Positions 39,922 to 47,857 of a DNA stretch of 58,951 nucleotides are shown here, piece after piece. Source of the stretch: a virus. Within the stretch, counting starts at the first letter, position 1. Each line of letters begins with the position of its first letter. The notes beneath the pieces were generated by a model. The model was given only the letters and a program-made list of their open reading frames with translations, had not been told where the DNA came from and ran no database searches. The stretch lies in IMG/VR virus record IMGVR_UViG_3300031227_000044, positions 1-58,951 of that record, one strand, 5' to 3'. Position numbers and translations under genes: made by a program.

Positions 39922-41177
39922 AACCACAGACCATCATTCGGCTTGAAGCCGAGAACGTGAAGGGGATCAGGGCAATCGAGATCACGCCAGACGGCGGACC
40001 CGTGGTAGTCGTGGGGGGAGAGAACGAGGCCGGCAAGTCATCGGTCTTGGATTCAATCGCCTATGCCCTGGCCGGTAAAGGTGCGCTCCCATCCAGGCCC
40101 ATCAGGGACGGCGAAGAGAAGGCCCACGTCATCTTGGAAACAGAGGAGATCGTTGTCACCAGGAGGTTCACCGAGAAGGGGACAAGCCTGGTCGTGACGG
40201 GCAAGGACGGCGCCAAGTTCACCAGCCCCCAGACGATGCTCGACAAGCTGACCGGCGCCCTTTCCTTTGACCCCCTGGACTTTGCAAGGCAGAAGGCATC
40301 GGTGCAGATGGCCACGCTCAAGAACCTCGTGGGCCTCGACTTCGCCGACCTGGACGAGCAGCGCGGGAGTATTTACGCGCAACGGACAGTGACGAACGGA
40401 AATGCCCGATCCTTCAAGGCCCAGCTTGAAGCCACGCTTTTCAACGAGGGTGTGCCCGACAAGGAGGTGTCGTTGTCCGAACTCATCGCCGAGCGGGACC
40501 GGTGCCAGGCGCACAACGCCATCATCGGGAAGCTGGAAAGAACCATCAAGCAGGAAGAGGATGAGGTTGCTCGACAGAAAATTAGAATGGGGCTTCTGAA
40601 AGCCGAGTTGCAAACGGCTACATCTAAGGTCGATGCCGCTGTGGCGCGGCGAAGACAAGCCGTTGGCTCAGTGGATGTCATGGGCAAGCTCATGGACACA
40701 GACGCCATCACGGCCAAGATCGAGTCCGCCGAGGGCACCAACCGGAAGGTCCGGGAGAACGGGCAGTACAGGGCCCTGGGCGCACAGTATGTGGCAACCG
40801 GGAAAGAAGCGGACGACATGACGGGCCAGATCCAGGACATCGACGACAAGAAGGCAACCATGCTGGCCGAGGCCGACTTCCCGGTGGAGGGGCTTGGCCT
40901 GGGCGAGAACGGAGTCGAGATCAAAGGCGTACCCCTCGACCAGTGTTCGGGCGCACAGCGATTGAAGTTGTCCGTTGCGATGGGGTTGGCCATGAATCCC
41001 ACGTTGCGGGTGCTGCTGATCCGGGACGGCTCGTTTCTGGGGGACAACAACCTGGCGACCATTTCCGAGATGGCATCGGAGGCCGGGGCGCAGATCTGGA
41101 TCGAACGTGTGGGCGAAGACGACAACGTGACGGTCATCATCGAAGATGGGTGCGTCAAACAAGGAGAAGAGTCATGA
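39918..41177 (+). CDS. RecF/Rad50-like ABC-type ATPase
   Basis: The 419-residue protein has the SMC/RecF head layout: GGENEAGKSS (Walker A, 33-42) after a strand-rich start, and a central coiled coil (about residues 170-260). Near the end a signature motif CSGAQRLKLSVAMGLA is followed by LRVLLIRDGSFLGD. The expected acidic Walker B pair is reduced (RDG instead of DE), so ATP hydrolysis may be altered. In phages such proteins accompany recombination genes. The neighbours (annealing protein, nuclease, SSB, RusA) fit this. It is coupled by ATGA to both sides. Confidence 0.78.
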   Translation: MKPQTIIRLEAENVKGIRAIEITPDGGPVVVVGGENEAGKSSVLDSIAYALAGKGALPSRPIRDGEEKAHVILETEEIVVTRRFTEKGTSLVVTGKDGAKFTSPQTMLDKLTGALSFDPLDFARQKASVQMATLKNLVGLDFADLDEQRGSIYAQRTVTNGNARSFKAQLEATLFNEGVPDKEVSLSELIAERDRCQAHNAIIGKLERTIKQEEDEVARQKIRMGLLKAELQTATSKVDAAVARRRQAVGSVDVMGKLMDTDAITAKIESAEGTNRKVRENGQYRALGAQYVATGKEADDMTGQIQDIDDKKATMLAEADFPVEGLGLGENGVEIKGVPLDQCSGAQRLKLSVAMGLAMNPTLRVLLIRDGSFLGDNNLATISEMASEAGAQIWIERVGEDDNVTVIIEDGCVKQGEES

Positions 41178-41518
41178 GCATATTAAAAGGCGTTATGGAC
41201 CGGTTGGGTCGGGACTTAGGGTTGGCCCACGCGGTCCTAGATCTTTTGATGGACACAGAAGCCCCGGACCACGCGATGCTACAAGATCGACGGATTTTAA
41301 GGATTGCAGAGCACGGCTACCCGACAGAGGAAGGCTGGTATTGGGTATCGGATCCCGGTAGAGCAGCCGGGCACCGCCTCGTGGTGAGGAGGATCGAGAA
41401 GGCGGCAAGCGGAACGCAGTTGGAGGTTGTTGGAAACTGCTTGCTTGACAAGTTTCTGGACGATGGCGGCAAGATCTTCGGCGGGCCGATCCCCAGGCCC
41501 GAGGAGGAAGGGCTATGA
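41174..41518 (+). CDS. Small protein of unknown function
   Basis: The 114-residue protein starts MSILKGVMDRLGRDLGLAH and has an acidic helical first half. A beta-like second half follows (GWYWVSDPGRAAGHRLVVRRIEK, EVVGNCLLDKFLDDGG). The start was chosen for its ATGA coupling and AAGGAGA. No family is recognised. Confidence 0.55.
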   Translation: MSILKGVMDRLGRDLGLAHAVLDLLMDTEAPDHAMLQDRRILRIAEHGYPTEEGWYWVSDPGRAAGHRLVVRRIEKAASGTQLEVVGNCLLDKFLDDGGKIFGGPIPRPEEEGL

Positions 41519-41919
41519 AGAAAGTATGCGAGACTTGCGCGGTATGGGATAACGCATCTTCCCAGGGCGACCCGGAAGGCGAATGGGGGCCATGCTGTCT
41601 TAACCCGCCAACGCTTATTGTCAGGTTAAGCCCAGAGGAAACCAACAATCAGGCGGCAGTAGATTTTGATCCGCTTGGCCACTACCCCAAGACAAGCAGC
41701 CACGACTCATGTGGTCAGTGGACGCCCCGCGAAATCGGCACATGCGGAGAGTGCCGGTGGTGGGATTGGCGTGGAAGCGACCAAAAAGAAGCCGACGACA
41801 AGGGCTGTTGTCTCGTTAGGGCACCTTCTGGATCGCCTTGGTTTCCAGCGACGGCAATCGGTCAAGTGGGCTGCGGCGACTGGGAACCGAAACCGGAAGG
41901 CGACGAGGACAAGCCATGA
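41515..41919 (+). CDS. Cys4 small protein, family member 4 (tandem double domain)
   Basis: The 134-residue protein holds two copies of the local Cys4 module: CETCAVWD ... CCLNPP ... SCGQWTP, then CGECRWWDW ... CCLVRAPS ... GCGDWEP. This duplication within one gene shows the module is a unit. It is coupled by ATGA on both sides. Its function is unknown; zinc binding is a reasonable inference from the cysteine spacing. Confidence 0.62.
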   Translation: MKKVCETCAVWDNASSQGDPEGEWGPCCLNPPTLIVRLSPEETNNQAAVDFDPLGHYPKTSSHDSCGQWTPREIGTCGECRWWDWRGSDQKEADDKGCCLVRAPSGSPWFPATAIGQVGCGDWEPKPEGDEDKP

Positions 41920-42236
41920 AGAAGCCCCTCCACCTCGACCGCGCCAAGGCAATCTACTTCCAGGTCTTCAACGTACCCATGCCCAAGCACGTAGCCGAAT
42001 GCTTTCATGCCGTGCTGACCACGGGCAAGGCCACGCAAACCCGGGAGGACAGCCGGCTCGAAGGCTTCACGGCCATACCGCTCATCATCGGAATCATGTA
42101 CGCCAAGCGGTGCAGGCCCTATACGCTCGTGTCGTCTAACTTCCACCAGGCGAGGGTGCTGCGGACCATACGGGACAACCCCATGGTACTGTCGGCCCCG
42201 AAGCGCCGTTACCTCACGATCAAGATGGAAGCGTAG
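41916..42236 (+). CDS. Small basic protein of unknown function
   Basis: The 106-residue protein is basic, with KPLHLDRAKAIYFQVFNVPMPKHVAECFHAVLTTG and RPYTLVSSNFHQARVLRTI. It has a helix-rich look, starts with the ATGA coupling and ends ahead of a gap of about ten bases. No family is recognised. Confidence 0.55.
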   Translation: MKKPLHLDRAKAIYFQVFNVPMPKHVAECFHAVLTTGKATQTREDSRLEGFTAIPLIIGIMYAKRCRPYTLVSSNFHQARVLRTIRDNPMVLSAPKRRYLTIKMEA

Positions 42237-42245
42237 GGGGCCGAC

Positions 42246-42722
42246 ATGGCGGTACGGCGAATCTCAGACCCATATGACGCCCAGGCGATTCTTTCCATGT
42301 CCGCGCCAGGTGATGTCCTGGAGTTCATGAACAAGACGTATTATCTTGACGCGGAAAACTTCAAATTAAAGAACCACCAGACGCTTGTATTCAACGACAC
42401 CGAGATAGATGTAGGAACGTATGGGCTGGGAATAGTTGTTCCGATAAACACGGAATGCATCATGAGGGGAAAGCTCTCCATGCCCTTCCATGGAGTGTAC
42501 GTTTCCAGCCGCGCCAACCTCCATCTGGAGCTAAGAAATTCAACGGTCAGCATCTACAAGGGCGACGGGATAACCGGACGACACGCAATAATCCAGGGGT
42601 GGGCCAACGGGCAGGCGGTGAACAACCCTGATCGCCTGGAGCTTGTTCATAATCCCGAGGCGAGAAGGCAGCCGGAACCCCCAGTCAGGATGCTCACACG
42701 ACGCTTGAGGTCGCGCAAATGA
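42246..42722 (+). CDS. Beta-helix-like small protein with RMLTRRLRSRK tail
   Basis: The 158-residue protein has a series of strands and turns (DVLEFMNKTYYLDAENFKL, LVFNDTEIDVGTYGLGIVV, MRGKLSMPFHGVYVSSRANLHL) that resembles a short solenoid. The last residues, RMLTRRLRSRK, recur exactly at the end of the next protein. It begins with a weak ribosome site after the preceding stop. The function is unknown. Confidence 0.55.
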   Translation: MAVRRISDPYDAQAILSMSAPGDVLEFMNKTYYLDAENFKLKNHQTLVFNDTEIDVGTYGLGIVVPINTECIMRGKLSMPFHGVYVSSRANLHLELRNSTVSIYKGDGITGRHAIIQGWANGQAVNNPDRLELVHNPEARRQPEPPVRMLTRRLRSRK

Positions 42723-42997
42723 TCAACCACCAAGAAACAAAAGCTTGGATCACGTTAGCCGATGGCAGAACGCTGGAGGTGCTGGTGAAGCAGGTTACAA
42801 CTACCCCGCGCCCCGCTTTCACATCAACGATTGAACACGGCATGGAGGTCCACTGGGGGGCGGGTGACACCGAGATAACGATAGCGGGCCACATTCTTCA
42901 AGAGCACGACGCGCCACCAGAGCTTGGCAATGAAGTGGAAGAAGTAAACCTTCCCATGCACCGTATGCTTACCCGAAGGCTGAGGTCGCGCAAATGA
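42719..42997 (+). CDS. Small protein sharing the RMLTRRLRSRK tail
   Basis: The 92-residue protein has a strand-rich first half (KAWITLADGRTLEVLVKQVTT, EVHWGAGDTEITIAGHIL). It ends RMLTRRLRSRK, identical to the preceding protein's end. It is coupled by ATGA on both sides. The basic tail may bind nucleic acid or a shared partner. Confidence 0.58.
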   Translation: MINHQETKAWITLADGRTLEVLVKQVTTTPRPAFTSTIEHGMEVHWGAGDTEITIAGHILQEHDAPPELGNEVEEVNLPMHRMLTRRLRSRK

Positions 42998-43353
42998 CAG
43001 ACCCGACATACAACGCAACCGCGATCTTGAACATGGCCCTGGTGGATCTGCGTAACCAGGACCGACCGCCACCACACCCGATCATCAGGGCGATGGAACG
43101 GTACGGCCTGGCACTCACGACGGAAGACTTACGGGACGCCACACGCGACATCGAAAATAGCGTAGGGGTAAAGGGCCCGTACCTTGGCCAGGGTCGCCGC
43201 ATCTACTACATCAAGATCAAGAACGTGACGTGCAGAATAGTTTACAACCAGTCACACAAACACATCGTGACCTTCCTGCCCCCGACTGGTCCCTTGGTAT
43301 GCAAGAAAAAGTTTTGCCCGACAAAGAGCATGAGAAGGAGATACGCATCATGA
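42994..43353 (+). CDS. Small protein of unknown function
   Basis: The 119-residue protein has a helical start (NATAILNMALVDLRNQDRPPPHPIIRAMERYG). A beta-like end follows (IYYIKIKNVTCRIVYNQSHKHIVTFLPP), with three cysteines near the C-terminus. The strand end recalls small RelE-like toxin folds, but that is only a shape impression. It overlaps the next gene by ATGA. Confidence 0.52.
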   Translation: MTDPTYNATAILNMALVDLRNQDRPPPHPIIRAMERYGLALTTEDLRDATRDIENSVGVKGPYLGQGRRIYYIKIKNVTCRIVYNQSHKHIVTFLPPTGPLVCKKKFCPTKSMRRRYAS

Positions 43354-43592
43354 GCCCCGAATTGCATGGACGACTGACGTTATCGGAATCATCCCAGTAC
43401 CTGGAAGAACAGCACGGTAAGGTCGTGTCCCCCCACACCCTGAGCGTACAGCACAGAAACGGCCGACTCGAAACCAAGCTGGTCCTCGGACGCCTGACGG
43501 TAACGAAGTCCGAGCTTGACCGGTACGCCCGCGAGAGTGCTGGTAAGCGCCGGCTTCGCAAGAACACGAGCCGTGGTAGGAAAAAGAGTTGA
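43350..43592 (+). CDS. Small HTH DNA-binding protein (excisionase-like)
   Basis: The 80-residue protein has RLTLSESSQYLEEQHGKVVSPHTLS, then ETKLVLGRLTVTKSELDRYAR and a very basic tail (GKRRLRKNTSRGRKKS). The layout of helix-turn-helix plus wing is that of HTH_17 proteins. It ends just before the 43.6 kb promoter, so it may regulate that site or the other early promoters. Confidence 0.65.
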   Translation: MSPELHGRLTLSESSQYLEEQHGKVVSPHTLSVQHRNGRLETKLVLGRLTVTKSELDRYARESAGKRRLRKNTSRGRKKS

Positions 43593-43611
43593 TCGCTACC
43601 ACATAAACCTC

Positions 43612-43652
43612 TTGACAATGGCACAAGGTCCGTAGTACACTAGGTCCGTAGT
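43612..43652 (+). promoter_or_regulatory. Early promoter with direct-repeat operator
   Basis: TTGACA, 18 bases and TACACT. A perfect 10-base direct repeat GGTCCGTAGT (43627-43636 and 43643-43652) brackets the -10. The 11-mer TAGTACACTAG matches that at 28.9 kb. Both features suggest regulation by a small DNA-binding protein. Confidence 0.62.
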
Positions 43653-43681
43653 TGAGATCGACAAACAAAAGGGGAAACGAG

Positions 43682-43900
43682 ATGCCGAAGGTGATGGTGG
43701 ACAACAAGCAGATCGCCAAGATGGACCAGGCTTTGAACCACGGGCTCATCACAGGTGTGGGCGCGGGCAAGAGGGCAAGGGGAAGCCGAGCGGTACTGTT
43801 GCGCCGGATTCTGGACAAAGCCCTGGAGGGCAGCCCAAAGGACATCGCCAGAAGGCATTCAGACGCAAACCAGAAGTTTGAGACAAAAGACCTCGATTAG
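43682..43900 (+). CDS. Small basic protein, possible ribbon-helix-helix type
   Basis: The 72-residue protein is the first gene after the 43.6 kb promoter. It has a short strand-like opening (MPKVMVDNKQIAKMDQAL), a Gly/Arg-rich turn and a helix (RAVLLRRILDKALEG). This fits a small DNA-binding regulator, but no signature is decisive. AGGGGAAACGAG precedes the start. Autoregulation of its own promoter is possible. Confidence 0.5.
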   Translation: MPKVMVDNKQIAKMDQALNHGLITGVGAGKRARGSRAVLLRRILDKALEGSPKDIARRHSDANQKFETKDLD

Positions 43901-43928
43901 AAGACCGTAGCGAAAAGGAATCACGCAC

Positions 43929-44039
43929 ATGGGCCGGGTCGCAATCAAGACATCTCTGATCGCAAAATCGTGGTGGGTTGAGCCATCGGGAGATCCTTGC
44001 GGCCCGGTCCCTGCTTTATTTAAACGACAAAGGAGATAG
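43929..44039 (+). CDS. 36-residue possible small protein
   Basis: The frame encodes MGRVAIKTSLIAKSWW and then GDPCGPVPALFKRQRR. AAAAGGAATCACGCAC is a reasonable ribosome site, and its stop falls two bases before the next ATG, with the AGGAGATAG region doubling as the next ribosome site. The composition is basic. It is short, so the evidence is limited. Confidence 0.4.
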   Translation: MGRVAIKTSLIAKSWWVEPSGDPCGPVPALFKRQRR

Positions 44040-44041
44040 CC

Positions 44042-45241
44042 ATGTCAGACGAAAATCACGAAGTCGAAGCCTTCCAGCCCCTTGAGGCCGAGCTTTTACC
44101 GAAGGAGCATCAGGCCGTACAGGCGCCCACCATCGACTACCACATGTTCGAGGTGGCGCATCGGATGGGCGACCGCGACCTGGGCCTCATCAAGGACAGG
44201 GTTGAGTACGAGGCGTCCCAGAGCCCGAGCGACATGACCTACCAGTGGTCCGCAGGCGGCTCGATCATCAAGGGCGCGACGATCAAGCTGGCCAACATCA
44301 TCGCCCGGAACTTCAAGTGGATCGCCGTGGACACCCAGGTCATATCCGAAAACTCCCGTGAGTGGAAGATCAAGGCCGTCATTGTTGACTTCCAGGAAGG
44401 GCAAATCTATGGCCGAATCTTCGTGCAGCGCAAGAGCCAGAGGGCGGGCGGCAAGATGGATGAAGCCCGCGCCGAAGACATCGCCTTTCAGATCGGCCAG
44501 AGCAAGGCGGTTCGCAACGTGGTGCTGAATTACGCCCCGCCCTTCATCGTGGACGCGGCAATCGAAGCGGCCGAGCAGGGAACGCTGACCAAGATTCGCA
44601 AAATGGGCCTTGAGAAGGCCATCCAGAGATCCACGAAATACCTGGCCACATTCAAGATCGGCGAAGCCCGCATCGCCGGCAAGCGCGGGAAGCCCTTTAA
44701 GGAGTTCCTGGATTCGGACGTGCTGGCCCTGTGGGGCGACTGCACGGCGATCAAGGAGGGGCAGATCGGAGCCGACGCCGCCTTCCCCGAGATCAAGGAC
44801 GTGCCGGAACCCAAGGCCAAGCCGAAGCCCGCTCCCAAGCCCGCGCCCAAGGCAGCACCCGCCCCCAAGCCCAAGGCCAAGCCTGCACCGAAGCCGGCCC
44901 CGGAGCCCGATCCGGAACCCACACCGGGGGTGGATGACGAGCCCCCCGAAGATACCGCCCCGGGCGACGACCTGTTCGATGACCTGGATCCCGAGTCCGC
45001 CCCCGAACCGGAGCCCGAGCCTGAACCGGAGCCTGAAGGTGTGCCGGATGAAGACGTGGCCATGGACCTTGAGGTAAGGCTCGTCGGCCTTGAAGACGAG
45101 TACGGCAAGGAGCGGGTTGGCAAATACCTGGATGCGGTCCTGGACGCCGGATGGAACAATTCCACCAACACCGAGAAGTCCAACGCGATGGCCATGGCTC
45201 GGGATGCGTTTGAGCAGGCAAAGAAGAACAGCGAGAAATAG
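44042..45241 (+). CDS. Putative single-strand annealing / recombination protein
   Basis: The 399-residue protein has a folded first half (about residues 25-220): QWSAGGSIIKGATIKLANIIARNFKWIAV, VIVDFQEGQIYGRIFVQRK, and AFQIGQSKAVRNVVLNYAPPFIVDAA. This pattern occurs in phage annealing proteins that assess DNA with recombination nucleases. A long PKPAPK linker and an EPEPEPE acid tract precede a helical C-terminus. Neighbours (nuclease, SSB, RusA) support a homologous recombination role. AAAGGAG is optimal. The exact family is not fixed. Confidence 0.55.
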   Translation: MSDENHEVEAFQPLEAELLPKEHQAVQAPTIDYHMFEVAHRMGDRDLGLIKDRVEYEASQSPSDMTYQWSAGGSIIKGATIKLANIIARNFKWIAVDTQVISENSREWKIKAVIVDFQEGQIYGRIFVQRKSQRAGGKMDEARAEDIAFQIGQSKAVRNVVLNYAPPFIVDAAIEAAEQGTLTKIRKMGLEKAIQRSTKYLATFKIGEARIAGKRGKPFKEFLDSDVLALWGDCTAIKEGQIGADAAFPEIKDVPEPKAKPKPAPKPAPKAAPAPKPKAKPAPKPAPEPDPEPTPGVDDEPPEDTAPGDDLFDDLDPESAPEPEPEPEPEPEGVPDEDVAMDLEVRLVGLEDEYGKERVGKYLDAVLDAGWNNSTNTEKSNAMAMARDAFEQAKKNSEK

Positions 45242-45259
45242 GTCCTTTACAACCGAACA

Positions 45260-45333
45260 GCGGCTGCGGCTCCACGCGGGAGAGTAGGCGAATCAGCCCC
45301 CGCCGGCGGTCGGTTCAAATCCGGCCAGTCGCT
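45260..45333 (+). tRNA. tRNA-like element (degenerate tRNA or remnant)
   Basis: Within a 119-base gap lie a seven-base acceptor pair GCGGCTG / CAGTCGC (one G-U) at the correct 74-base spacing and a canonical T arm (GTCGG TTCAAAT CCGGC). The D arm is poor (CTC/GAG core), and the anticodon arm gives only GGCG/CGCC with a ten-base loop, so no anticodon is certain. It may be a tRNA remnant, a tRNA-like regulator or a chance match; the first two seem more likely given the precise T arm. Confidence 0.35.
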
Positions 45334-45360
45334 TAGACTTGAAAGGAATGGAGTAACCCA

Positions 45361-46593
45361 ATGCCTGATCCACAATACAGCCGTAGACAGCTATTCACGC
45401 ACTCGAACGTCCAGGCCTTTGAAGAGTGCCCCCAGCACTTCCGGTTCGAGTACCTGGACAAGCCCCCCGACGACATCGAGGACCGGGCTTCCGAGTACGC
45501 CCGTAGGGGGACTACGTTTCATGAAGCCGTGGCCAAGTACCTGAACGACCAAAGCGAAGAAAAGCTTCTTTGGGTGTGGACCTCTGGTAAAGAAGAAGCC
45601 TTTAGGCTCTCCCCCGCAGAAGACCAGGCTCCGCTGTTTGATTTATTCAAGACGTTCGAGGAGAAGTACGGCAATCCGCCCAACATTGCCACGGAGGACG
45701 CGGTCCTCGTCGGTGCTGAAGTCCCCTTCATGTTGGACGCTAAAGGCGCTCTCACGAAGGATATGGATGCCGCACGGGTGGCCGGCACCATCGATCTCCT
45801 GTACCGTGATGGCGACTCCCTGGTGGTCCAGGACTGGAAGACCGGCAACACGTTCGACATGGACACGCCCATCGAGTTGAACCACCAGATGCGCCTGTAC
45901 TGCTACGCTGCTGCGCTCATGTTCCCGGACGCACCGCTCATCAGGCCGATCATCGACTACATCCGGCTGGACGGAACGTATCCGGGTAAGCCCATCGACT
46001 TTCCCCGCGAGACCTTCACGGACACGACCTGGCCCTGGATGGCAGCGCGAACCAACCGTGTGAACGAGGCGATCCAGGAGAAGAAGTTCCCCGCCAGGCC
46101 CAACCAGAACTGCGGCTACTGCGTGGTACGGGACAAGTGCAAGACGTTCCAGAACGCTTTGGCCACATTGCCCGACGAGGCCAAGCTGGACCGCCCCGGG
46201 CAGGTACTGAAGTTGATCCACCTTTGCGACCAGGCCCAGGCACGGCTCAACGAGTACCGTGGCGCGATCCGGCAGTACGTCCAGGACCATGGCCCGATCA
46301 TCGACGAGGAGGCCAGCAAGGCTTTCAAGTTCGTGCCCAATCCCCGGTACGCCGCCGACACCGATACGGTCGTGAAGGCCCTGCTGTCCATGGGGCTGGA
46401 AAACGACGAAGGGAAGCTTGACGGCGCTGCTATCCGGTCAAAACTGAAAATCTCCAAGACCCTGGCCACATCCCTCGTGAAGAAGTACACGCCATCCAAA
46501 TCAGCAGAGCGCAAGGACGCCACGACCAAGATCATCAAGCTCTACGAGAAAACACAGGGCAACCCCAAGCTCACATGGGTCAAAGAGGGATAA
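45361..46593 (+). CDS. PD-(D/E)XK nuclease, RecB/Cas4-like
   Basis: The 410-residue protein has the RecB-type nuclease core GTIDLLYRDGDSLVVQDWKTG (about residues 143-163), with the catalytic D...D-x-K triad visible. Cysteines occur early (FEECPQHFRFEY) and late (NCGYCVVRDKC), and could hold an iron-sulfur cluster as in Cas4/AddB. It should resect DNA ends for recombination with the adjacent annealing protein. The C-terminal about 130 residues are helical and unfamiliar. It is placed before the SSB gene. Confidence 0.82.
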   Translation: MPDPQYSRRQLFTHSNVQAFEECPQHFRFEYLDKPPDDIEDRASEYARRGTTFHEAVAKYLNDQSEEKLLWVWTSGKEEAFRLSPAEDQAPLFDLFKTFEEKYGNPPNIATEDAVLVGAEVPFMLDAKGALTKDMDAARVAGTIDLLYRDGDSLVVQDWKTGNTFDMDTPIELNHQMRLYCYAAALMFPDAPLIRPIIDYIRLDGTYPGKPIDFPRETFTDTTWPWMAARTNRVNEAIQEKKFPARPNQNCGYCVVRDKCKTFQNALATLPDEAKLDRPGQVLKLIHLCDQAQARLNEYRGAIRQYVQDHGPIIDEEASKAFKFVPNPRYAADTDTVVKALLSMGLENDEGKLDGAAIRSKLKISKTLATSLVKKYTPSKSAERKDATTKIIKLYEKTQGNPKLTWVKEG

Positions 46594-46597
46594 CGCA

Positions 46598-46987
46598 TTG
46601 GATTATTCAGACGTAACCCTCCTGGGCCGAATAGTAAAACAGCCGGAACTTCTGGTCACGCAATCGGGCAAGCACTACTGCGAATTTATCGTGGCCATAA
46701 ACAAGCGAACCATCTGGGCCGGCAAGGTGCACCACCGCGTTTCTTACGTGGACTGCACGGCATGGGAGCGGATAGCGATCAGCGTTTCAGAGCGCACGGC
46801 CAAGGGCTCACGGGTGTTCGTAAAGGGCCCGATAGAAACCTCGAACTACAAGCGGGACGACGGCTCTTACCACAAAAAAACGTGGGTGACGGCAGTGTTC
46901 TTTGTGGCTCTTGACGAAGTGGAAGAGGCAGAGGGCGATGGCGAACGCGAACCCAGAAGCACACTTGACGATGAATTTGGAGGATAA
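46598..46987 (+). CDS. ssb: Single-stranded DNA-binding protein (TTG start)
   Basis: The 129-residue OB-fold protein shows VTLLGRIVKQPELLVTQSGKHYCEFIVAINK, then VSYVDCTAWERIA, KGSRVFVKGPIETSNYKRDDGSYHKKTWVTAV and the acidic C-terminal tail DDEFGG. It protects ssDNA and recruits partners by the tail. A TTG start four bases after the nuclease stop is used with AGAGGGA; no ATG fits. The family is clear. Confidence 0.85.
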   Translation: MDYSDVTLLGRIVKQPELLVTQSGKHYCEFIVAINKRTIWAGKVHHRVSYVDCTAWERIAISVSERTAKGSRVFVKGPIETSNYKRDDGSYHKKTWVTAVFFVALDEVEEAEGDGEREPRSTLDDEFGG

Positions 46988-46988
46988 G

Positions 46989-47255
46989 ATGGCGAATGAA
47001 AAGGATGTAGGCGCAGTTGATCCCGAGAAAACCCAGGCCGAGCTTGACTTGGAAAAGCTCAAGATCGAGAACGCCAGGATGGATGAAGAGTGTACGATTC
47101 TCAGCAAGATGGTTGCGTTCGCCAGCCGGAAGCTGGATGTCGCCCAGGCGCAGACAGCTGAGGTATGTGAAAGGTGCCCCAAGATTGCCACAGATCAATG
47201 CGACGGCACCTGCCCCCTGTTCGTCGTTTCCGCCATCCTGCTGGACATCAAATGA
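46989..47255 (+). CDS. Coiled-coil protein with C-terminal Cys cluster
   Basis: The 88-residue protein has a helical coiled coil (TQAELDLEKLKIENARMDEE), then CERCPKIATDQCDGTCPLF, a Cys4 cluster close to the C-terminus. GGAGG is ideally placed. It is coupled to RusA by ATGA and could be a small replication or recombination partner. No family is recognised. Confidence 0.6.
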   Translation: MANEKDVGAVDPEKTQAELDLEKLKIENARMDEECTILSKMVAFASRKLDVAQAQTAEVCERCPKIATDQCDGTCPLFVVSAILLDIK

Positions 47256-47857
47256 AAGCCGTATCCTTCACCGTACCGGGTCCGTGCAAGGCCCATGCCC
47301 GTGGCAGGGCGGCACTGGGCGGCAGAGCGCGAATGGGCGAGAGAGACATCCAGGTTGCCAGAAGCGTTGTCCGCAGGCTCAGGGATGGCGGGACCGTTGA
47401 AGTAACCCCACGCCGCATAGACTTCTTCGAGAGATTCTTGGCCGATGCAGTACGGGGTCATGGAAGGCCGTTTGTCTACCCCGAGAAGGAGTCGGCCAAG
47501 TACGAGAAGGTGGTGGCCCAGTACGCCAATAACGCCATGGTCCGTGCTGAAATCTACAAGCCCATGGAGGGCCAGCTAATCGCCACCATCATGGTCTTCC
47601 GACTAATCCCGAAGAACACGCCGAAGTGGTTACGCGCCCTCATGCTGGATGGTGTCCTTCGGCCGATCATCAAGCCCGACATCGACAACCTTGAGAAGGG
47701 GATCCTGGATGCCATGAACGGCATCGTCTACAAGGACGACTGCCAGATCGTTGGGTGGGGCCCTGGACACGGCAAGTGGTACGACGATGGTGATGGCGTC
47801 AGGGTAGAGGTGTCCGTGGAAGAGATGTACACGCCAAGCCGGCAGGAGAAGTCATGA
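47252..47857 (+). CDS. rusA: RusA-like Holliday junction resolvase
   Basis: The 201-residue protein has the RusA opening FTVPGPCKAHARGR, the middle YEKVVAQYANNA and the catalytic motif KPDIDNLEKGILDAMNGIVYKDDCQIV, with the Asp cluster that holds magnesium. It should cut four-way junctions and help clear branched DNA before packaging. It has an insertion of about 60 residues between the first strand and the catalytic core; usual RusA proteins have about 120 residues. It ends the recombination set. Confidence 0.85.
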   Translation: MKAVSFTVPGPCKAHARGRAALGGRARMGERDIQVARSVVRRLRDGGTVEVTPRRIDFFERFLADAVRGHGRPFVYPEKESAKYEKVVAQYANNAMVRAEIYKPMEGQLIATIMVFRLIPKNTPKWLRALMLDGVLRPIIKPDIDNLEKGILDAMNGIVYKDDCQIVGWGPGHGKWYDDGDGVRVEVSVEEMYTPSRQEKS

